From the NCBI GenBank assembly GCA_027057345.1, contig JALUIX010000147.1, positions 1 through 18,179 on the forward strand: 18,179 nt of DNA, given 5' to 3'. Source of the DNA: S144-45 sp015494035 (GTDB taxonomy: Bacteria > Pseudomonadota > Gammaproteobacteria > Xanthomonadales > Marinicellaceae). The translations under genes and the position numbers were made by a program. A model generated the notes under the pieces. That model saw only the letters and a list, made by a program, of their open reading frames with translations. It was not told the origin of the DNA and did not search any database. Shown piece by piece: positions 6,975 to 15,169 of the stretch (position 1 is its first letter; every line of letters starts with the position of its first letter).

Positions 6975-7877
6975 GTGCCATTTGGTCTGGGTGAATTTTT
7001 TTCGTTGCTGTGTGCCTTTCTGTGGGCATTGGCGGTGATTGCCTACCGCAAGGCCGGTGAGGGCTTTGACAGCTACGAAATCAACCTGTTCAAGATTGGC
7101 CTGTCTTTTGTTCTTTTTTCACTCTCGCTGTTGCTGTGGATGGCTTATCGCGGCGATTATTCGCTTCCTTCCCTTTCCGCGGCTGATCTGGGCCTGATCC
7201 TGCTGAGCGGGGTGCTTGGCACTGCCATCGCCGACCTGTTCTACGTGCGCGCCTTGCAACTGATTGGCGCTGGCCTGACGGGATTAACCGGCAGCCTCTA
7301 CAGCCCCATGGTGGTTTTGCTGTCCATGCTGTGGCTGGGCGAGTTTCTGCTGCCGCTGCAGTGGCTGGGCATGTTATTGGTGATGACCGGCGTTTTGATT
7401 ATTTCCTGGCGTCGAACGCTGAAAAACACCCTGGTGCAGCACCCGCCGATTCGGGGATTTGTGTACGCCGCCCTGGGCGTGCTGTTTACCGCCATCGGCA
7501 TCGTCATGATCAAACCGGTCACCACACACGTGCCATTTCTGTGGATAATGGTGCTTCGCATGGCCGGCGGGGTGCTGGGCATCGTGGCCTATGGACTGTG
7601 GAAAAAACGCAGTCTGTCGGTGCGACACGTGTGGCATTCGCCGGTGCGCTGGTGGCTGTTCTGGGGCGCTTTTCTGGGCCAGTACCTGTCCATGATGGTG
7701 TGGGTGGCAGGTTACAAGTACACCAGTGCCTCGGTGGCGTCCATCCTGAATGAAACCGCCTCGGTGTTTATCCTACTGCTGTCGTGGCTGATGCTGGGGG
7801 AAACCATCACCCGGCGCAAACTGCTGGGCATGACCATTTCATTAATTGGCGTGGCGCTGGTGTTGCTGTCCCGATAG
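6975..7877 (+). CDS. EamA/DMT-family permease
   Basis: This is a roughly 300-residue inner-membrane protein with about ten hydrophobic helices in two EamA repeats, the layout of drug/metabolite transporters. The first repeat begins FFSLLCAFLWALAVIAYRKA and ends LLVMTGVLIISWRR. The second begins FVYAALGVLFTAIGIVMIKP and ends ISLIGVALVLLSR. The C-terminal half keeps the SVASILNETASVFILLLSWLMLGE segment typical of the family. The substrate cannot be told from sequence. I chose GTG at 6975, because GGGAG sits 5 bases upstream and the protein then begins just before helix one. An upstream in-frame GTG at 6927 would add 16 atypical residues. No terminator is seen before copy D. Confidence 0.85.
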   Translation: MPFGLGEFFSLLCAFLWALAVIAYRKAGEGFDSYEINLFKIGLSFVLFSLSLLLWMAYRGDYSLPSLSAADLGLILLSGVLGTAIADLFYVRALQLIGAGLTGLTGSLYSPMVVLLSMLWLGEFLLPLQWLGMLLVMTGVLIISWRRTLKNTLVQHPPIRGFVYAALGVLFTAIGIVMIKPVTTHVPFLWIMVLRMAGGVLGIVAYGLWKKRSLSVRHVWHSPVRWWLFWGAFLGQYLSMMVWVAGYKYTSASVASILNETASVFILLLSWLMLGETITRRKLLGMTISLIGVALVLLSR

Positions 7878-7936
7878 CCTCAGGCTGCTGACCCGTAGGC
7901 GCATGAGTTCACTGACCATGCCTTCATTTCATTGCA

Positions 7937-8101
7937 AGGGAAGCTCTGATTGAATCTGGCGCGAACAGATTGTAGTGAAAAATTGTTCAGTTCAAGGCGC
8001 AAACCGCATGCAATAGCCAGCTATTGTGAAGGTTTGCAACGCGGAAATGGGCGATTTTACGCCACAAGATGCCGTGTCACGATTCGATCAGAGCTTCCCT
8101 A
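7937..8101 (+). repeat. Foldback element, copy D
   Basis: This is a complete 165-bp copy with canonical GGGAAGCTCTGATTGAATC and GATTCGATCAGAGCTTCCC ends and apex CAATAGC-CA-GCTATTG. It fills the gap between two convergent genes. The right-hand TA and the adjacent element base form the TAG stop of the uracil-DNA glycosylase gene (8101-8099). The left flank is AA, not TA. Confidence 0.9.
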
Positions 8102-8725
8102 GGCAGAGGACTGTTTATTAGCCTGGGCGAGAATGGCCTGCACGCGTTGGCGCATGGTAGGCACCACTTCGGCTTCAAACCACGGGTTGCGGCGCAACCA
8201 AAGGGTGTTGCGGGGCGAGGGGTGGGGCAGCGGCAAAAACCCTTCGGGAGCGTTGCGCCAGTCCCGCACGCGTGCTGTCAGAGTTTTATGGTCATCCCGC
8301 AGGTAGTATTTTTGCGCGTACTGACCAATCAGCAAGGTCAACTCCAGCCTGGGCAAGTGTTCCAGTAGCGGCGGATGCCACAAGGGGGCGCATTCCGGTC
8401 GGGGCGGCAAATCGCCGCTCTTGCCCTTGCCCGGGTAACACAAACCCATGGGCACGATGGCCACCTGGCGGGTGTCGTAGAAGGCGTCTTTGTCCAGCCC
8501 CAGCCAGCGTCGCAGGCGGTCTCCGCTGGGGTCATCCCAGGGAATGCCTGAAGCGTGCACGCGGGTTCCCGGCGCCTGCCCCACCACCAGTACCCGCGCG
8601 CTGGGGCTGATGCGCAGCACCGGCCGTGGGCCCAGCGGCAGGTGTTTTTCACACACCCGGCAGGCGGCGATGCGCTGCAGCAGTTGCGGCAGGGTTTCAG
8701 GCGTGCTGGCGGGTGTTTTTTTCAT
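8099..8725 (-). CDS. Uracil-DNA glycosylase family protein with predicted Fe-S cluster
   Basis: This 208-residue protein has the two uracil-DNA glycosylase motifs: GQAPG at 49-53 and HPSPRN at 168-173. Four cysteines (C22, C25, C96, C112) occur in a CxxC ... C-x15-C arrangement like the iron-sulfur ligands of family 4 enzymes. The segment LCYPGKGKSGDLPPRPEC between them is characteristic of a bacterial subgroup (COG1573-like). It would remove uracil or a related damaged base from DNA. The change of the usual E to Q in GEAPG sets it apart from thermophilic family 4 enzymes, so activity and specificity are uncertain. Its stop codon is made by the edge of foldback copy D, which may have altered the last residue(s). 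Confidence 0.85.
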   Translation of the reverse strand: MKKTPASTPETLPQLLQRIAACRVCEKHLPLGPRPVLRISPSARVLVVGQAPGTRVHASGIPWDDPSGDRLRRWLGLDKDAFYDTRQVAIVPMGLCYPGKGKSGDLPPRPECAPLWHPPLLEHLPRLELTLLIGQYAQKYYLRDDHKTLTARVRDWRNAPEGFLPLPHPSPRNTLWLRRNPWFEAEVVPTMRQRVQAILAQANKQSSA

Positions 8726-8798
8726 GCCCTTTGGATTCGACGCACCCGCCGGGGTTCCCTGCTGGCTGCCATTGGGGTTCCTGGGGTGTTCTGGAATA

Positions 8799-9299
8799 TT
8801 AACGTTGGGCTACCAGCAGGCACACCGCCTGAGCAGCAATGCCTTCGCCCCGGCCGGTAAAACCCAGCCCCTCGGTGGTGGTGGCCTTGACATTGATCTG
8901 TGCCAGCTCGGCCTTGAGATCAGCGGCCAGGTTGGTACGCATGGCCTGCGCGTGGGGCTTGATGCGGGGCACTTCGGCGATCACGGTGCAGTCCAGGTTT
9001 TCCAGTGCGTACCCGGCCTGTTCGACCAGACCATAAACAGCCCGCAGCAATTGGCGGCTGTCGGCCCCTTTCCAGCGGGGATCATCGGGTGGAAAATGCC
9101 AGCCGATGTCACCCAGGGCACAGGCGCCCAGCAGGGCATCGCAGACCGCATGCAAAAGGACATCGCCATCGGAATGCGCCAGCAGGGGACGTGAATGCGG
9201 GATGCGCACGCCACCCAGGGTGATGTGCGTGGTTTCTGACGCCTCGGGGCCAAACCGATGCACGTCGAAACCCTGACCGATGCGCCGCCGCACGCTCAT
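8799..9299 (-). CDS. ispF: 2-C-methyl-D-erythritol 2,4-cyclodiphosphate synthase
   Basis: This 166-residue enzyme of the MEP isoprenoid pathway converts CDP-methylerythritol 2-phosphate into the cyclic diphosphate with release of CMP. GFDVHRF near the N-terminus gives metal ligands D12 and H14. HSDGDVLLHA at 42-51 supplies the third ligand H50. The C-terminal TTTEGLGFTGRGEGI lines the CMP pocket. It normally acts as a homotrimer. The ATG overlaps the ispD stop (ATGA), so the two are coupled, as in many gammaproteobacteria. The 73 bases after it, before the glycosylase gene, hold no obvious terminator. Confidence 0.97.
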   Translation of the reverse strand: MSVRRRIGQGFDVHRFGPEASETTHITLGGVRIPHSRPLLAHSDGDVLLHAVCDALLGACALGDIGWHFPPDDPRWKGADSRQLLRAVYGLVEQAGYALENLDCTVIAEVPRIKPHAQAMRTNLAADLKAELAQINVKATTTEGLGFTGRGEGIAAQAVCLLVAQR

Positions 9300-10072
9300 G
9301 GCCGGGTCTCCGGCGGTTCAAACGTTGCCTGAGCGGAGGCGTTTTCAAGCCGGTTTTGCGCCTGCAGAATCGCCTCGGCCAAAGGCACATCGCTGCGCAC
9401 GGTAATCTTCAGGTTGTCAGCACGGCCTGCCACCAGCAGCGGGGCATTCCCTGCCTGTTCCATGGCCGAGGCCTCATCGGTGATGCGGGCCGTATCGCCG
9501 TTTTCAATCGCCGCCAGCAGTTCACCCAGGCGAAACATTTGTGGGGTCAGGGCGGCAAACAACTGGCTGCGATCCAGGGTTTCCTGCGCGGTTTGTCCGT
9601 CCAGACTGAGCTTGATGGTGTCGGTAACGGGTCTGACCAGCAAGCCACCGCGTTGGTGCTGGCGACACTGGCGCACCAACGCCTGAATGTCCGCCTGGTT
9701 CACGCACGGGCGGGCCGCGTCATGCACCAGCACCCAGTCGTTTTCAGACGCGCCACTCTGGCGTAAATGGCGCAAGGCATTGCGCACCGAATAAACCCGT
9801 TCGCGCCCGCCATTAATGCGTGTCACCGGTGGCATATCTTCAGGCCATTGCTGTTGTTCGAAGCGATTGTCGTTGGGCGCCAGCACCACGTTCAGGCTGG
9901 CCAGCGGCACCGCCTGACTCAGGCTGCGCAGTGACCAGGCCAGCACCGGCTGACCGGCCAAAGGCCAGTATTGTTTGGGCACAGGGCCGCCAAAACGGGA
10001 ACCGGCGCCGGCGGCCACCACCACGGCATGAATGGGCGGTTCAACCGCTCTGGTGCCGGATTCGGCCGTCAT
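9296..10072 (-). CDS. ispD: 2-C-methyl-D-erythritol 4-phosphate cytidylyltransferase
   Basis: This 258-residue enzyme makes CDP-methylerythritol from MEP and CTP, two steps before IspF. The CTP-binding signature AAGAGSRFG lies at 20-28, followed by PKQY at 32-35. GGRERVYSV is at 88-96, and the metal and substrate loop VHDAARPC is at 116-123. LTPQMF and ITDEASAME follow the family order. It is slightly longer than E. coli IspD (236), mainly at both ends. The start overlaps the ftsB stop by four bases and the end overlaps ispF by four, so ftsB-ispD-ispF form a tightly coupled operon. Confidence 0.97.
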   Translation of the reverse strand: MTAESGTRAVEPPIHAVVVAAGAGSRFGGPVPKQYWPLAGQPVLAWSLRSLSQAVPLASLNVVLAPNDNRFEQQQWPEDMPPVTRINGGRERVYSVRNALRHLRQSGASENDWVLVHDAARPCVNQADIQALVRQCRQHQRGGLLVRPVTDTIKLSLDGQTAQETLDRSQLFAALTPQMFRLGELLAAIENGDTARITDEASAMEQAGNAPLLVAGRADNLKITVRSDVPLAEAILQAQNRLENASAQATFEPPETRP

Positions 10073-10362
10073 TGGTCGCTGCCATGCACCGGTGGGTCGA
10101 TCACGCGCACCAAGGTTTCGCCGGGCTTGACCATGCCCAGCTCGGAGCGGGCCCGCTCTTCGGCCGCGTCGGTGCCGTGTTTCAGGTCCTGCACTTCGGC
10201 TTCCAGCAGGGCATTACGTTCCTGCAAGCGGTGAATTTTTTCGCGCTGCTGTTCATAGGCCTGATTGATGCGTTGGTAATCGCGCACACCGCCGGTGCCA
10301 AACCAGCGATGCCAGATGGCCAGCAGCAACAGAAAAACCAGCAAAATGTTGATGGTGCGCAT
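10069..10362 (-). CDS. ftsB: Cell division protein FtsB
   Basis: This 97-residue bitopic membrane protein has a short N-terminal tail, a transmembrane helix (INILLVFLLLLAIW), then WFG and GVRDYQRIN as in E. coli. A coiled coil follows (EKIHRLQERNALLEAEVQDL), with the ERARSELGMVKPGE box and a variable tail. FtsB forms the FtsQLB complex that controls septal peptidoglycan synthesis. I chose ATG at 10362 because it matches the E. coli start. A GTG at 10401 would add 13 residues rich in proline. Usually eno precedes ftsB; here foldback copy E and gtrA lie upstream instead. Confidence 0.93.
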   Translation of the reverse strand: MRTINILLVFLLLLAIWHRWFGTGGVRDYQRINQAYEQQREKIHRLQERNALLEAEVQDLKHGTDAAEERARSELGMVKPGETLVRVIDPPVHGSDQ

Positions 10363-10410
10363 AGGTACCGGGCCCGGAAGGATAGGGCGATTGTACCGCA
10401 CTCATGGCTT

Positions 10411-10576
10411 AGGGAGGCTCTGATTGAATCTGGCGCGAGCAGATTGTCGTGAAAAATTGTTCAGTTCAAGGCGCAAACCGCACGTAATAGCAAGGCTATT
10501 GCGAAGGTTTGCAACGCAGAAATGGATGACTTTACGCCGCAAGATGCCGTGTCACGATTCAATCAGAGCCTCCTTA
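10411..10576 (+). repeat. Foldback element, copy E
   Basis: This is a complete copy with altered but matching tips: GGGAGGCTCTGATTGAATC at the left and GATTCAATCAGAGCCTCC at the right. Both tips carry the same substitutions in complementary form. TA flanks both sides. The apex is AATAGC-AAG-GCTATT. It sits between ftsB and gtrA and provides the TAA stop of gtrA. Confidence 0.9.
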
Positions 10577-10945
10577 GGTGAATACCCACAGGCGATGTGC
10601 GACGTAGTTGAAAACCGTGAGAATGGCGGTGGTGACCAGTTGCGCCCACCACAGCGGCAAGAAGTGCATCAGGCCGGCCAGCAAAGCGGCATTCAGCGCC
10701 ATTTGCAAGGCCAGCACCAACACGAAGCGCCAAGCGGCGGCCGGCACACTGGACTGGGGCGCAAAGACGTGAAAATAGGACAGGAAAAAGCGCGTCACCG
10801 CACCGGCCACAAAGCCAAGGCTGGAGGCTGCCAACGGGCTCAGGCCGGCTTTCAGCAAGGCCCACATGATCAGGTAATGCACGCCAGTGGCCATGGCGCC
10901 GGTAATAACATGGGCCACAAAGCCCACGGACCAGTTGTATCGCAT
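10574..10945 (-). CDS. GtrA-family membrane protein
   Basis: This protein of about 123 residues has four hydrophobic helices and the GtrA end NYVAHRLWVF (family N-F/Y-x-x-x-R-x-W-V-F). GtrA-like proteins are often linked to movement of undecaprenyl-linked sugars or other envelope glycosylation. No glycosyltransferase neighbour is present, so the substrate is unknown. I chose ATG at 10945 (MRYNWSVGF), because it starts just before helix one and a TATAAT lies 23 bases upstream inside the longer frame. A start at 11074 would add 43 residues with no family features. The final stop codon is formed by foldback copy E. Confidence 0.8.
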   Translation of the reverse strand: MRYNWSVGFVAHVITGAMATGVHYLIMWALLKAGLSPLAASSLGFVAGAVTRFFLSYFHVFAPQSSVPAAAWRFVLVLALQMALNAALLAGLMHFLPLWWAQLVTTAILTVFNYVAHRLWVFT

Positions 10946-10967
10946 GCCGGTTTCCGTCAAAACGGGC

Positions 10968-10973
10968 ATTATA
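10968..10973 (-). promoter_or_regulatory. Possible -10 box for gtrA
   Basis: A perfect TATAAT on the minus strand places transcription start about 15 bases before the chosen gtrA ATG. The -35 region is poor (TGGGCG). It is useful mainly because it argues against the longer start at 11074. Confidence 0.35.
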
Positions 10974-11084
10974 CCCATCGCCATGCCGTTCGCCCACACG
11001 GGCATGAACCGCTCTTTGCCCGTACGGGTCACCGAAGCCAAAATCACTGCCGGTTTTTTTGCAACAGAAGGCAAATCCTGCTTT

Positions 11085-11249
11085 AGGGAAGCTCTGGTTG
11101 AATCTGGCGCGATCAGATTGTCGTGTAAAATTGTTCAGTTCAAGGCGCAAGCCGCACGCAATAGCAAGCTATTGTGAAGGTTTGCAACACAGAAATGGAC
11201 GATTTTACGCCGCAAGATGCCGTGTCACGATTCGATCAGCGCTTCCCTA
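11085..11249 (+). repeat. Foldback element, copy F
   Basis: This is a complete 165-bp copy with left end GGGAAGCTCTGGTTGAATC, right end GATTCGATCAGCGCTTCCC, TA on both sides and apex CAATAGC-AA-GCTATTG. It lies between the divergent gtrA and acyl-CoA dehydrogenase genes, upstream of both starts, unlike most other copies, which lie at gene ends. Confidence 0.9.
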
Positions 11250-11279
11250 GGCGAGTGAAACACACCCCGGCAATCGCGG

Positions 11280-11285
11280 TACAAT
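11280..11285 (+). promoter_or_regulatory. Possible -10 box for the acyl-CoA dehydrogenase gene
   Basis: TACAAT (five of six consensus bases) lies 27 bases before the ATG. The best -35 candidate is GTGAAA, 19 bases upstream and just outside foldback copy F. The match is weak. Confidence 0.3.
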
Positions 11286-11312
11286 GGCCGCAACACACAC
11301 GTGAGGGGCACC

Positions 11313-12989
11313 ATGCAATTCATTCAACCAGCACCGGGCATCAAACACCCTTACCTGGATGACCGCCTGTTGCGCTCCTGGATGCGCTACCGCCTGCCGG
11401 CCAGCTTGCGCAGTCAGTACAAGGCCAGCTGGCTGGCTTTGGGCGAATCGGCCATTCACACGCTGCAGGCCCTGAAACAGGAAGACCCCAAGGCCGAACC
11501 GGCCGTGACCCATTTTGACCCCTGGGGCCAGCGCATTGACCGCCTGCACACGCCGGCCATCTGGAAAGCCGCACGCGAAGTAGCCAGGGAACACAACCTG
11601 GTAGGCCTGGCCTATGAACCGGAACTGGGCGTGTATGGCCGCCTGATCCAGATGAGCCACGTTTACCTGTATGCGCCGGAAAGCGAGTTTTTTGCCTGCC
11701 CGCTGGCCATGACAGACGGCGTGGCCAATGTCCTGCAGCGCAGCGGCCACCCGGCCCTGACCCGGCGTGCCCTGCCACGATTGACCGGTCGCCACGAAGA
11801 ATTCTGGACCGCCGGGCAATGGATGACCGAAACCACCGGCGGATCGGATTTATCCGGCTTGCAGACCACCGCGCGTCTGGACGAGCACGGCCTGTGGCGA
11901 TTGCACGGGCAAAAATGGTTTGTTTCGGCCATCGACAGCGACGCCGCGCTGGCACTGGCGCGGGTACAGAAGAGTCATCAGCCACACAGCGGCCCGCTGG
12001 CGGTGTTTTACGTGGAGCCACGCAAGAAGGATGGCCGCTGGCGTAACCTGAACATTCTGCGCCTGAAGGACAAACTGGGCACCCGCGTGCTGCCCACCGC
12101 CGAAGTGCAGCTCAATGGCACACCGGCTGAACCGGTCAAGGGCCTGGACAACGGCATCCGCACCATCGCGCCCTTGCTGAACGTGTCGCGGCTGTGGAAC
12201 AGCATCTGTGCCGTGGCACAAATGCGCAAGGGCATCGCCCTGGCCAGGGACTGGGGCAACAAGCGCGTGGTGGGTGGCCAGCCCTTGCTGGAATGGCCCG
12301 CTTTCCAGCGCAGTCTGGGGCGTTTGCAGGCCGAACAGGAAATGGGCTTCCACCTGAGCTTTTATGCCGCTGAGATGATGGGGCAAGCCGAGTGCGGCAA
12401 GCTGTCTGAAGCCGAAAATCACCTCTTGCGTCTGCTCATCACGGCCACCAAAATGTTTACCGGTAAGCAGGCCTGGCAGGTGACCACGCAACTGATCGAA
12501 TTGTTTGGTGGCGCCGGCTACGTGGAAGACACCGGCCTGCCGCAACTGGCGCGTGATGCGCGGGTGTTTTCCATCTGGGAAGGCACCAGCGACGTGCTGT
12601 CGCTGGACTTTGTCCAGCAGCTGATGCGCAAAGACGGGCTGGACCTGTGGCTGCAAACCATTCTGGCCAACCTGGGCGAGGTGCAATTGCCTGCTACCAC
12701 GGTACTAAAACAATGGCTGATCGATGCCTGTCAGGAGATCCGCCTGTGGCTGGATCGTAACGGCAGTGATAAGGCGCTGTTGCAAGCTTGTGCCAACGAA
12801 CTGACCACGCGCCTGGCGTCGTTGATGGCCCTGTCCCTGGGGCTGCAGTACGGGCAGTGGGCGCATGAACGCGAATCGGACCCGCGCCCGCTGCTGGCCG
12901 CCGAAGTGTTTGCCGCCGGTCTGCCGAAAAAATGGCAGCCGGGCAAGTTGAACCCGTACAAGGTGCTCGCCAGCGACATTTACTCTTGA
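11313..12989 (+). CDS. AidB-like acyl-CoA dehydrogenase
   Basis: This 558-residue flavoprotein is close in length and layout to E. coli AidB (541). An N-terminal helical region specific to the AidB group comes first. The flavin-site motif WMTETTGGSDL is at about 170-180. The C-terminal half has GGAGYVEDTGLPQLARDARV and SIWEGTSDVLSLD at about 420-431, matching the AidB W-E-G pattern. AidB binds FAD and DNA and is linked to the adaptive response to alkylation. Related proteins are acyl-CoA dehydrogenases, so the role here is open. ATG at 11313 has GAGGGG just upstream; an in-frame GTG at 11301 is an alternative. The gene is monocistronic by layout, with a terminator hairpin after it. Confidence 0.88.
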   Translation: MQFIQPAPGIKHPYLDDRLLRSWMRYRLPASLRSQYKASWLALGESAIHTLQALKQEDPKAEPAVTHFDPWGQRIDRLHTPAIWKAAREVAREHNLVGLAYEPELGVYGRLIQMSHVYLYAPESEFFACPLAMTDGVANVLQRSGHPALTRRALPRLTGRHEEFWTAGQWMTETTGGSDLSGLQTTARLDEHGLWRLHGQKWFVSAIDSDAALALARVQKSHQPHSGPLAVFYVEPRKKDGRWRNLNILRLKDKLGTRVLPTAEVQLNGTPAEPVKGLDNGIRTIAPLLNVSRLWNSICAVAQMRKGIALARDWGNKRVVGGQPLLEWPAFQRSLGRLQAEQEMGFHLSFYAAEMMGQAECGKLSEAENHLLRLLITATKMFTGKQAWQVTTQLIELFGGAGYVEDTGLPQLARDARVFSIWEGTSDVLSLDFVQQLMRKDGLDLWLQTILANLGEVQLPATTVLKQWLIDACQEIRLWLDRNGSDKALLQACANELTTRLASLMALSLGLQYGQWAHERESDPRPLLAAEVFAAGLPKKWQPGKLNPYKVLASDIYS

Positions 12990-13018
12990 AAAACCGGCCA
13001 AGCCGGATGCCGGGTTTT
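12990..13018 (+). terminator. Rho-independent terminator after the acyl-CoA dehydrogenase gene
   Basis: AAAACCGGC pairs with GCCGGGTTTT (one bulged G) immediately after the stop codon. The final TTTT gives a short U tract on the plus strand, and the A-rich 5' arm completes the usual shape. Confidence 0.6.
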
Positions 13019-13077
13019 CCCGACCCGTATTTCCCCTGAGCCCGAACCTGAAACATTCCGAACCTGAAAGCAGACTC

Positions 13078-13584
13078 ATGAAAAAACTGAAAATCATCGC
13101 CACCGGCGGCACCATCGACAAGGTCTATTTCGACGACAAGAGCGACTACCAGATTGGTGATCCCATTGTCAGCGACGTGCTGGAGAACATGAACGTGGCA
13201 TTTGAATACGAGGTGCTGCCGCTAATGAAAAAAGACAGCCTTTACATTACCGATGACGATCGCGAACTGATCCGGCGCCTGATCGAAAAATCGCCGGAAC
13301 GGCACTTTCTCATCACCCACGGCACCGACACCATGGTGGAAACCGCCCGCTTTCTCATGGACACCCCGGGCAAGGTCATTGCCCTGACTGGCGCATTGAC
13401 GCCGGCACGCTTCAAGGACACCGACGCAGTGTTCAACATTGGTTGCGCCGTGGGCGCCCTGCAGAGCCTGCCCGAAGGCGCCTGGGTGGTGATGAACGGC
13501 AAGGTCTGGGACCCGCGCCAGGTGAGCAAAAACCGCCGCGCCAACCGGTTTGAAGAAAGCGGCAAATCCGAATACACTGGGTGA
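13078..13584 (+). CDS. Short asparaginase-domain protein
   Basis: This 168-residue protein matches only the N-terminal domain of L-asparaginases. The first catalytic box is ATGGTID with T12, and the second is THGTDTM at 80-86 with the T-D pair. Full asparaginases are about 330 residues and build the active site with a residue from the C-terminal domain of a partner subunit. The C-terminal domain is missing, and the frame ends cleanly after a charged tail with no downstream remnant, so this looks like a stable short family rather than a truncation. Hydrolysis of asparagine is not assured. It lies 67 bases before the yciO-scpA-scpB-rluB block on the same strand. Confidence 0.8.
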   Translation: MKKLKIIATGGTIDKVYFDDKSDYQIGDPIVSDVLENMNVAFEYEVLPLMKKDSLYITDDDRELIRRLIEKSPERHFLITHGTDTMVETARFLMDTPGKVIALTGALTPARFKDTDAVFNIGCAVGALQSLPEGAWVVMNGKVWDPRQVSKNRRANRFEESGKSEYTG

Positions 13585-13651
13585 CAGTTCGCCGGCCCCA
13601 GCCCATCACTGACCGGCACTTACCCCCAACCCATAGCTACACAGGAACAGC

Positions 13652-14269
13652 ATGGCGCAGATTCTAGAAACCCATCCGGACAACCCGCAACCGCGTCACA
13701 TTCGCGCCGCGGCGCAGGCCCTGCGCGAGGGCAAGCTGATTGTTTACCCCACCGATTCCGGCTATGCCTTTGGCTGGCGCATGGACAACACCAAAGCGCC
13801 CAAAACCGTGGCCCAACTGCGCGGACTGGAAACGCCCCATTTTTACAGCATCATGGTCAACAACCTGTCGCAGATCAATGACTTTGCCCTGATGGACAAC
13901 GTGGCGTTCCGATTAATAAAAAACCACACGCCCGGGCCCTACACCTTTATTCTGCCAGCCACACGGCGGGTGCCGAAAAAACTCCAGCACCAGAAACGCC
14001 GTTCCATCGGCGTGCGGCTGCCGGATAATCCGGTGGTGCACGAGCTGGTGGCGGAACTGGGCGAACCTTTCATGAGCTCCTCGCTGGAACTACCCGATGC
14101 CGACATGCTGGAAACCGATGCGCGGGACCTGAACGAGCGCATTGGCCACGCGGTGGAATACATCATCGACACCGGTTTTGTGCCGCCCGAACCGTCCACC
14201 GTGGTGGACCTGGTGGATGGCGTGCCGGTGGTGCTGCGCGAAGGCAAGGGAGTGGTGGACTTTGTCTGA
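13652..14269 (+). CDS. yciO: YciO/YrdC/Sua5-family protein
   Basis: This is a 205-residue single-domain YrdC-fold protein. It has KLIVYPTDSGYAFGW for the nucleotide-binding edge, PGPYTFILPAT, and RRSIGVRLPDNP, as in YciO. Close relatives TsaC/Sua5 make threonylcarbamoyl-AMP for the t6A modification of tRNA. YciO paralogues often cannot replace TsaC well, so the exact reaction is uncertain. AGGA lies 6 bases before the ATG. The end overlaps the scpA start by 8 bases. A yciO gene beside scpAB and rluB is a common gammaproteobacterial arrangement. Confidence 0.88.
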   Translation: MAQILETHPDNPQPRHIRAAAQALREGKLIVYPTDSGYAFGWRMDNTKAPKTVAQLRGLETPHFYSIMVNNLSQINDFALMDNVAFRLIKNHTPGPYTFILPATRRVPKKLQHQKRRSIGVRLPDNPVVHELVAELGEPFMSSSLELPDADMLETDARDLNERIGHAVEYIIDTGFVPPEPSTVVDLVDGVPVVLREGKGVVDFV

Positions 14270-15131
14270 GCCGGACAAACACCTGGGCCAACCGCTGGCC
14301 ACCCAGCAGGAGCTACCCATCGCCCTGGTGGAAGGCAAGCCCTACACCGAAGTGCCGGTGGATCTGTACATTCCGCCAGACGCGCTGGAAGTCATTCTGG
14401 AAGCCTTTGAAGGCCCGCTGGATCTGCTGCTGTACCTGATCCGGCGCCAGAACCTCGACATTCTCAACATCCCCATCGCCGAGATCACCGCGCAATACGT
14501 TGAGTACATCAACCTGATGAACGCACTCAATTTCGAACTGGCGGCCGAATACCTGGTCATGGCCGCCATGCTGGCTGAAATCAAGTCGCGCCTGCTGCTG
14601 CCGCGCCAGGCCAGCGAAGAGGACGAAGAGGAAGACCCGCGGGCGGAGCTGGTGCGCCGCCTGCAGGAATACGAACGCTTCAAACAGGCCGCCGAAGACC
14701 TTGACCGGCTGGAACGGCTGGAACGCGATTTTGCCATCTGCCGCGCCTTTGTGGAGCACAAGGTGCGCGATTACACGCCACCGGATGTGGATATTAATGA
14801 CCTACTAATGGCCTTCAAGGACGTGCTGGCACGAGCTGATTTGCGCGTTTCACACGAAATCGAGCGCGAAGTCATGAGCGTGCGTGACCGCATGATTCGT
14901 GTGCTGGATACCATCAATCAGCGCGATTTTGTGCCCTTCAGCGCGCTGTTTGATCCAGAAGAAGGCAAGGCCGGCGCGGTGGTGTCATTTCTGGCCATCC
15001 TCGAATTGCTGAAACAGAAAATGCTCGACCTGGTGCAAAAATCGCCCTATGGTTCGATTTACGTGCGCGGCGTGGCCGAAAATACCTCAGCGGCAGGCCA
15101 TAGCCAGCCACTGGCCAGTGACTTTGACTGA
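14262..15131 (+). CDS. scpA: Segregation and condensation protein A
   Basis: This 289-residue kleisin subunit of the SMC-ScpAB condensin bridges SMC heads during chromosome compaction. FEGPLDLLLYLIRRQNLDIL and NIPIAEITAQYVEYI are the N-terminal SMC-binding helices. LAAEYLVMAAMLAEIKSRLL follows. The C-terminal winged helix includes VSFLAILELLKQKMLDLVQ. I chose TTG at 14262, because the frame upstream is the antiphase shadow of yciO and GGAG lies 9 bases before it. A later GTG start is possible. The middle carries an acidic stretch (EEDEEED). Overlap with yciO suggests coupling. Confidence 0.93.
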   Translation: MSEPDKHLGQPLATQQELPIALVEGKPYTEVPVDLYIPPDALEVILEAFEGPLDLLLYLIRRQNLDILNIPIAEITAQYVEYINLMNALNFELAAEYLVMAAMLAEIKSRLLLPRQASEEDEEEDPRAELVRRLQEYERFKQAAEDLDRLERLERDFAICRAFVEHKVRDYTPPDVDINDLLMAFKDVLARADLRVSHEIEREVMSVRDRMIRVLDTINQRDFVPFSALFDPEEGKAGAVVSFLAILELLKQKMLDLVQKSPYGSIYVRGVAENTSAAGHSQPLASDFD

Positions 15132-15169
15132 AACCGCGCACCTCACCCAAGACCTTTACCCGGAACCGT

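Noticed and set aside
10424..11086. Long plus-strand open frame over copy E and gtrA
   Set aside because: It begins inside the foldback element and then runs antisense to gtrA; composition is low-complexity H/Q/G and no family resemblance is seen.
11174..11362. Plus-strand frame starting MKVCNTEMDDFTPQDAVSRF
   Set aside because: This peptide is just the translation of the right arm of the foldback element. The same peptide recurs at copy B.
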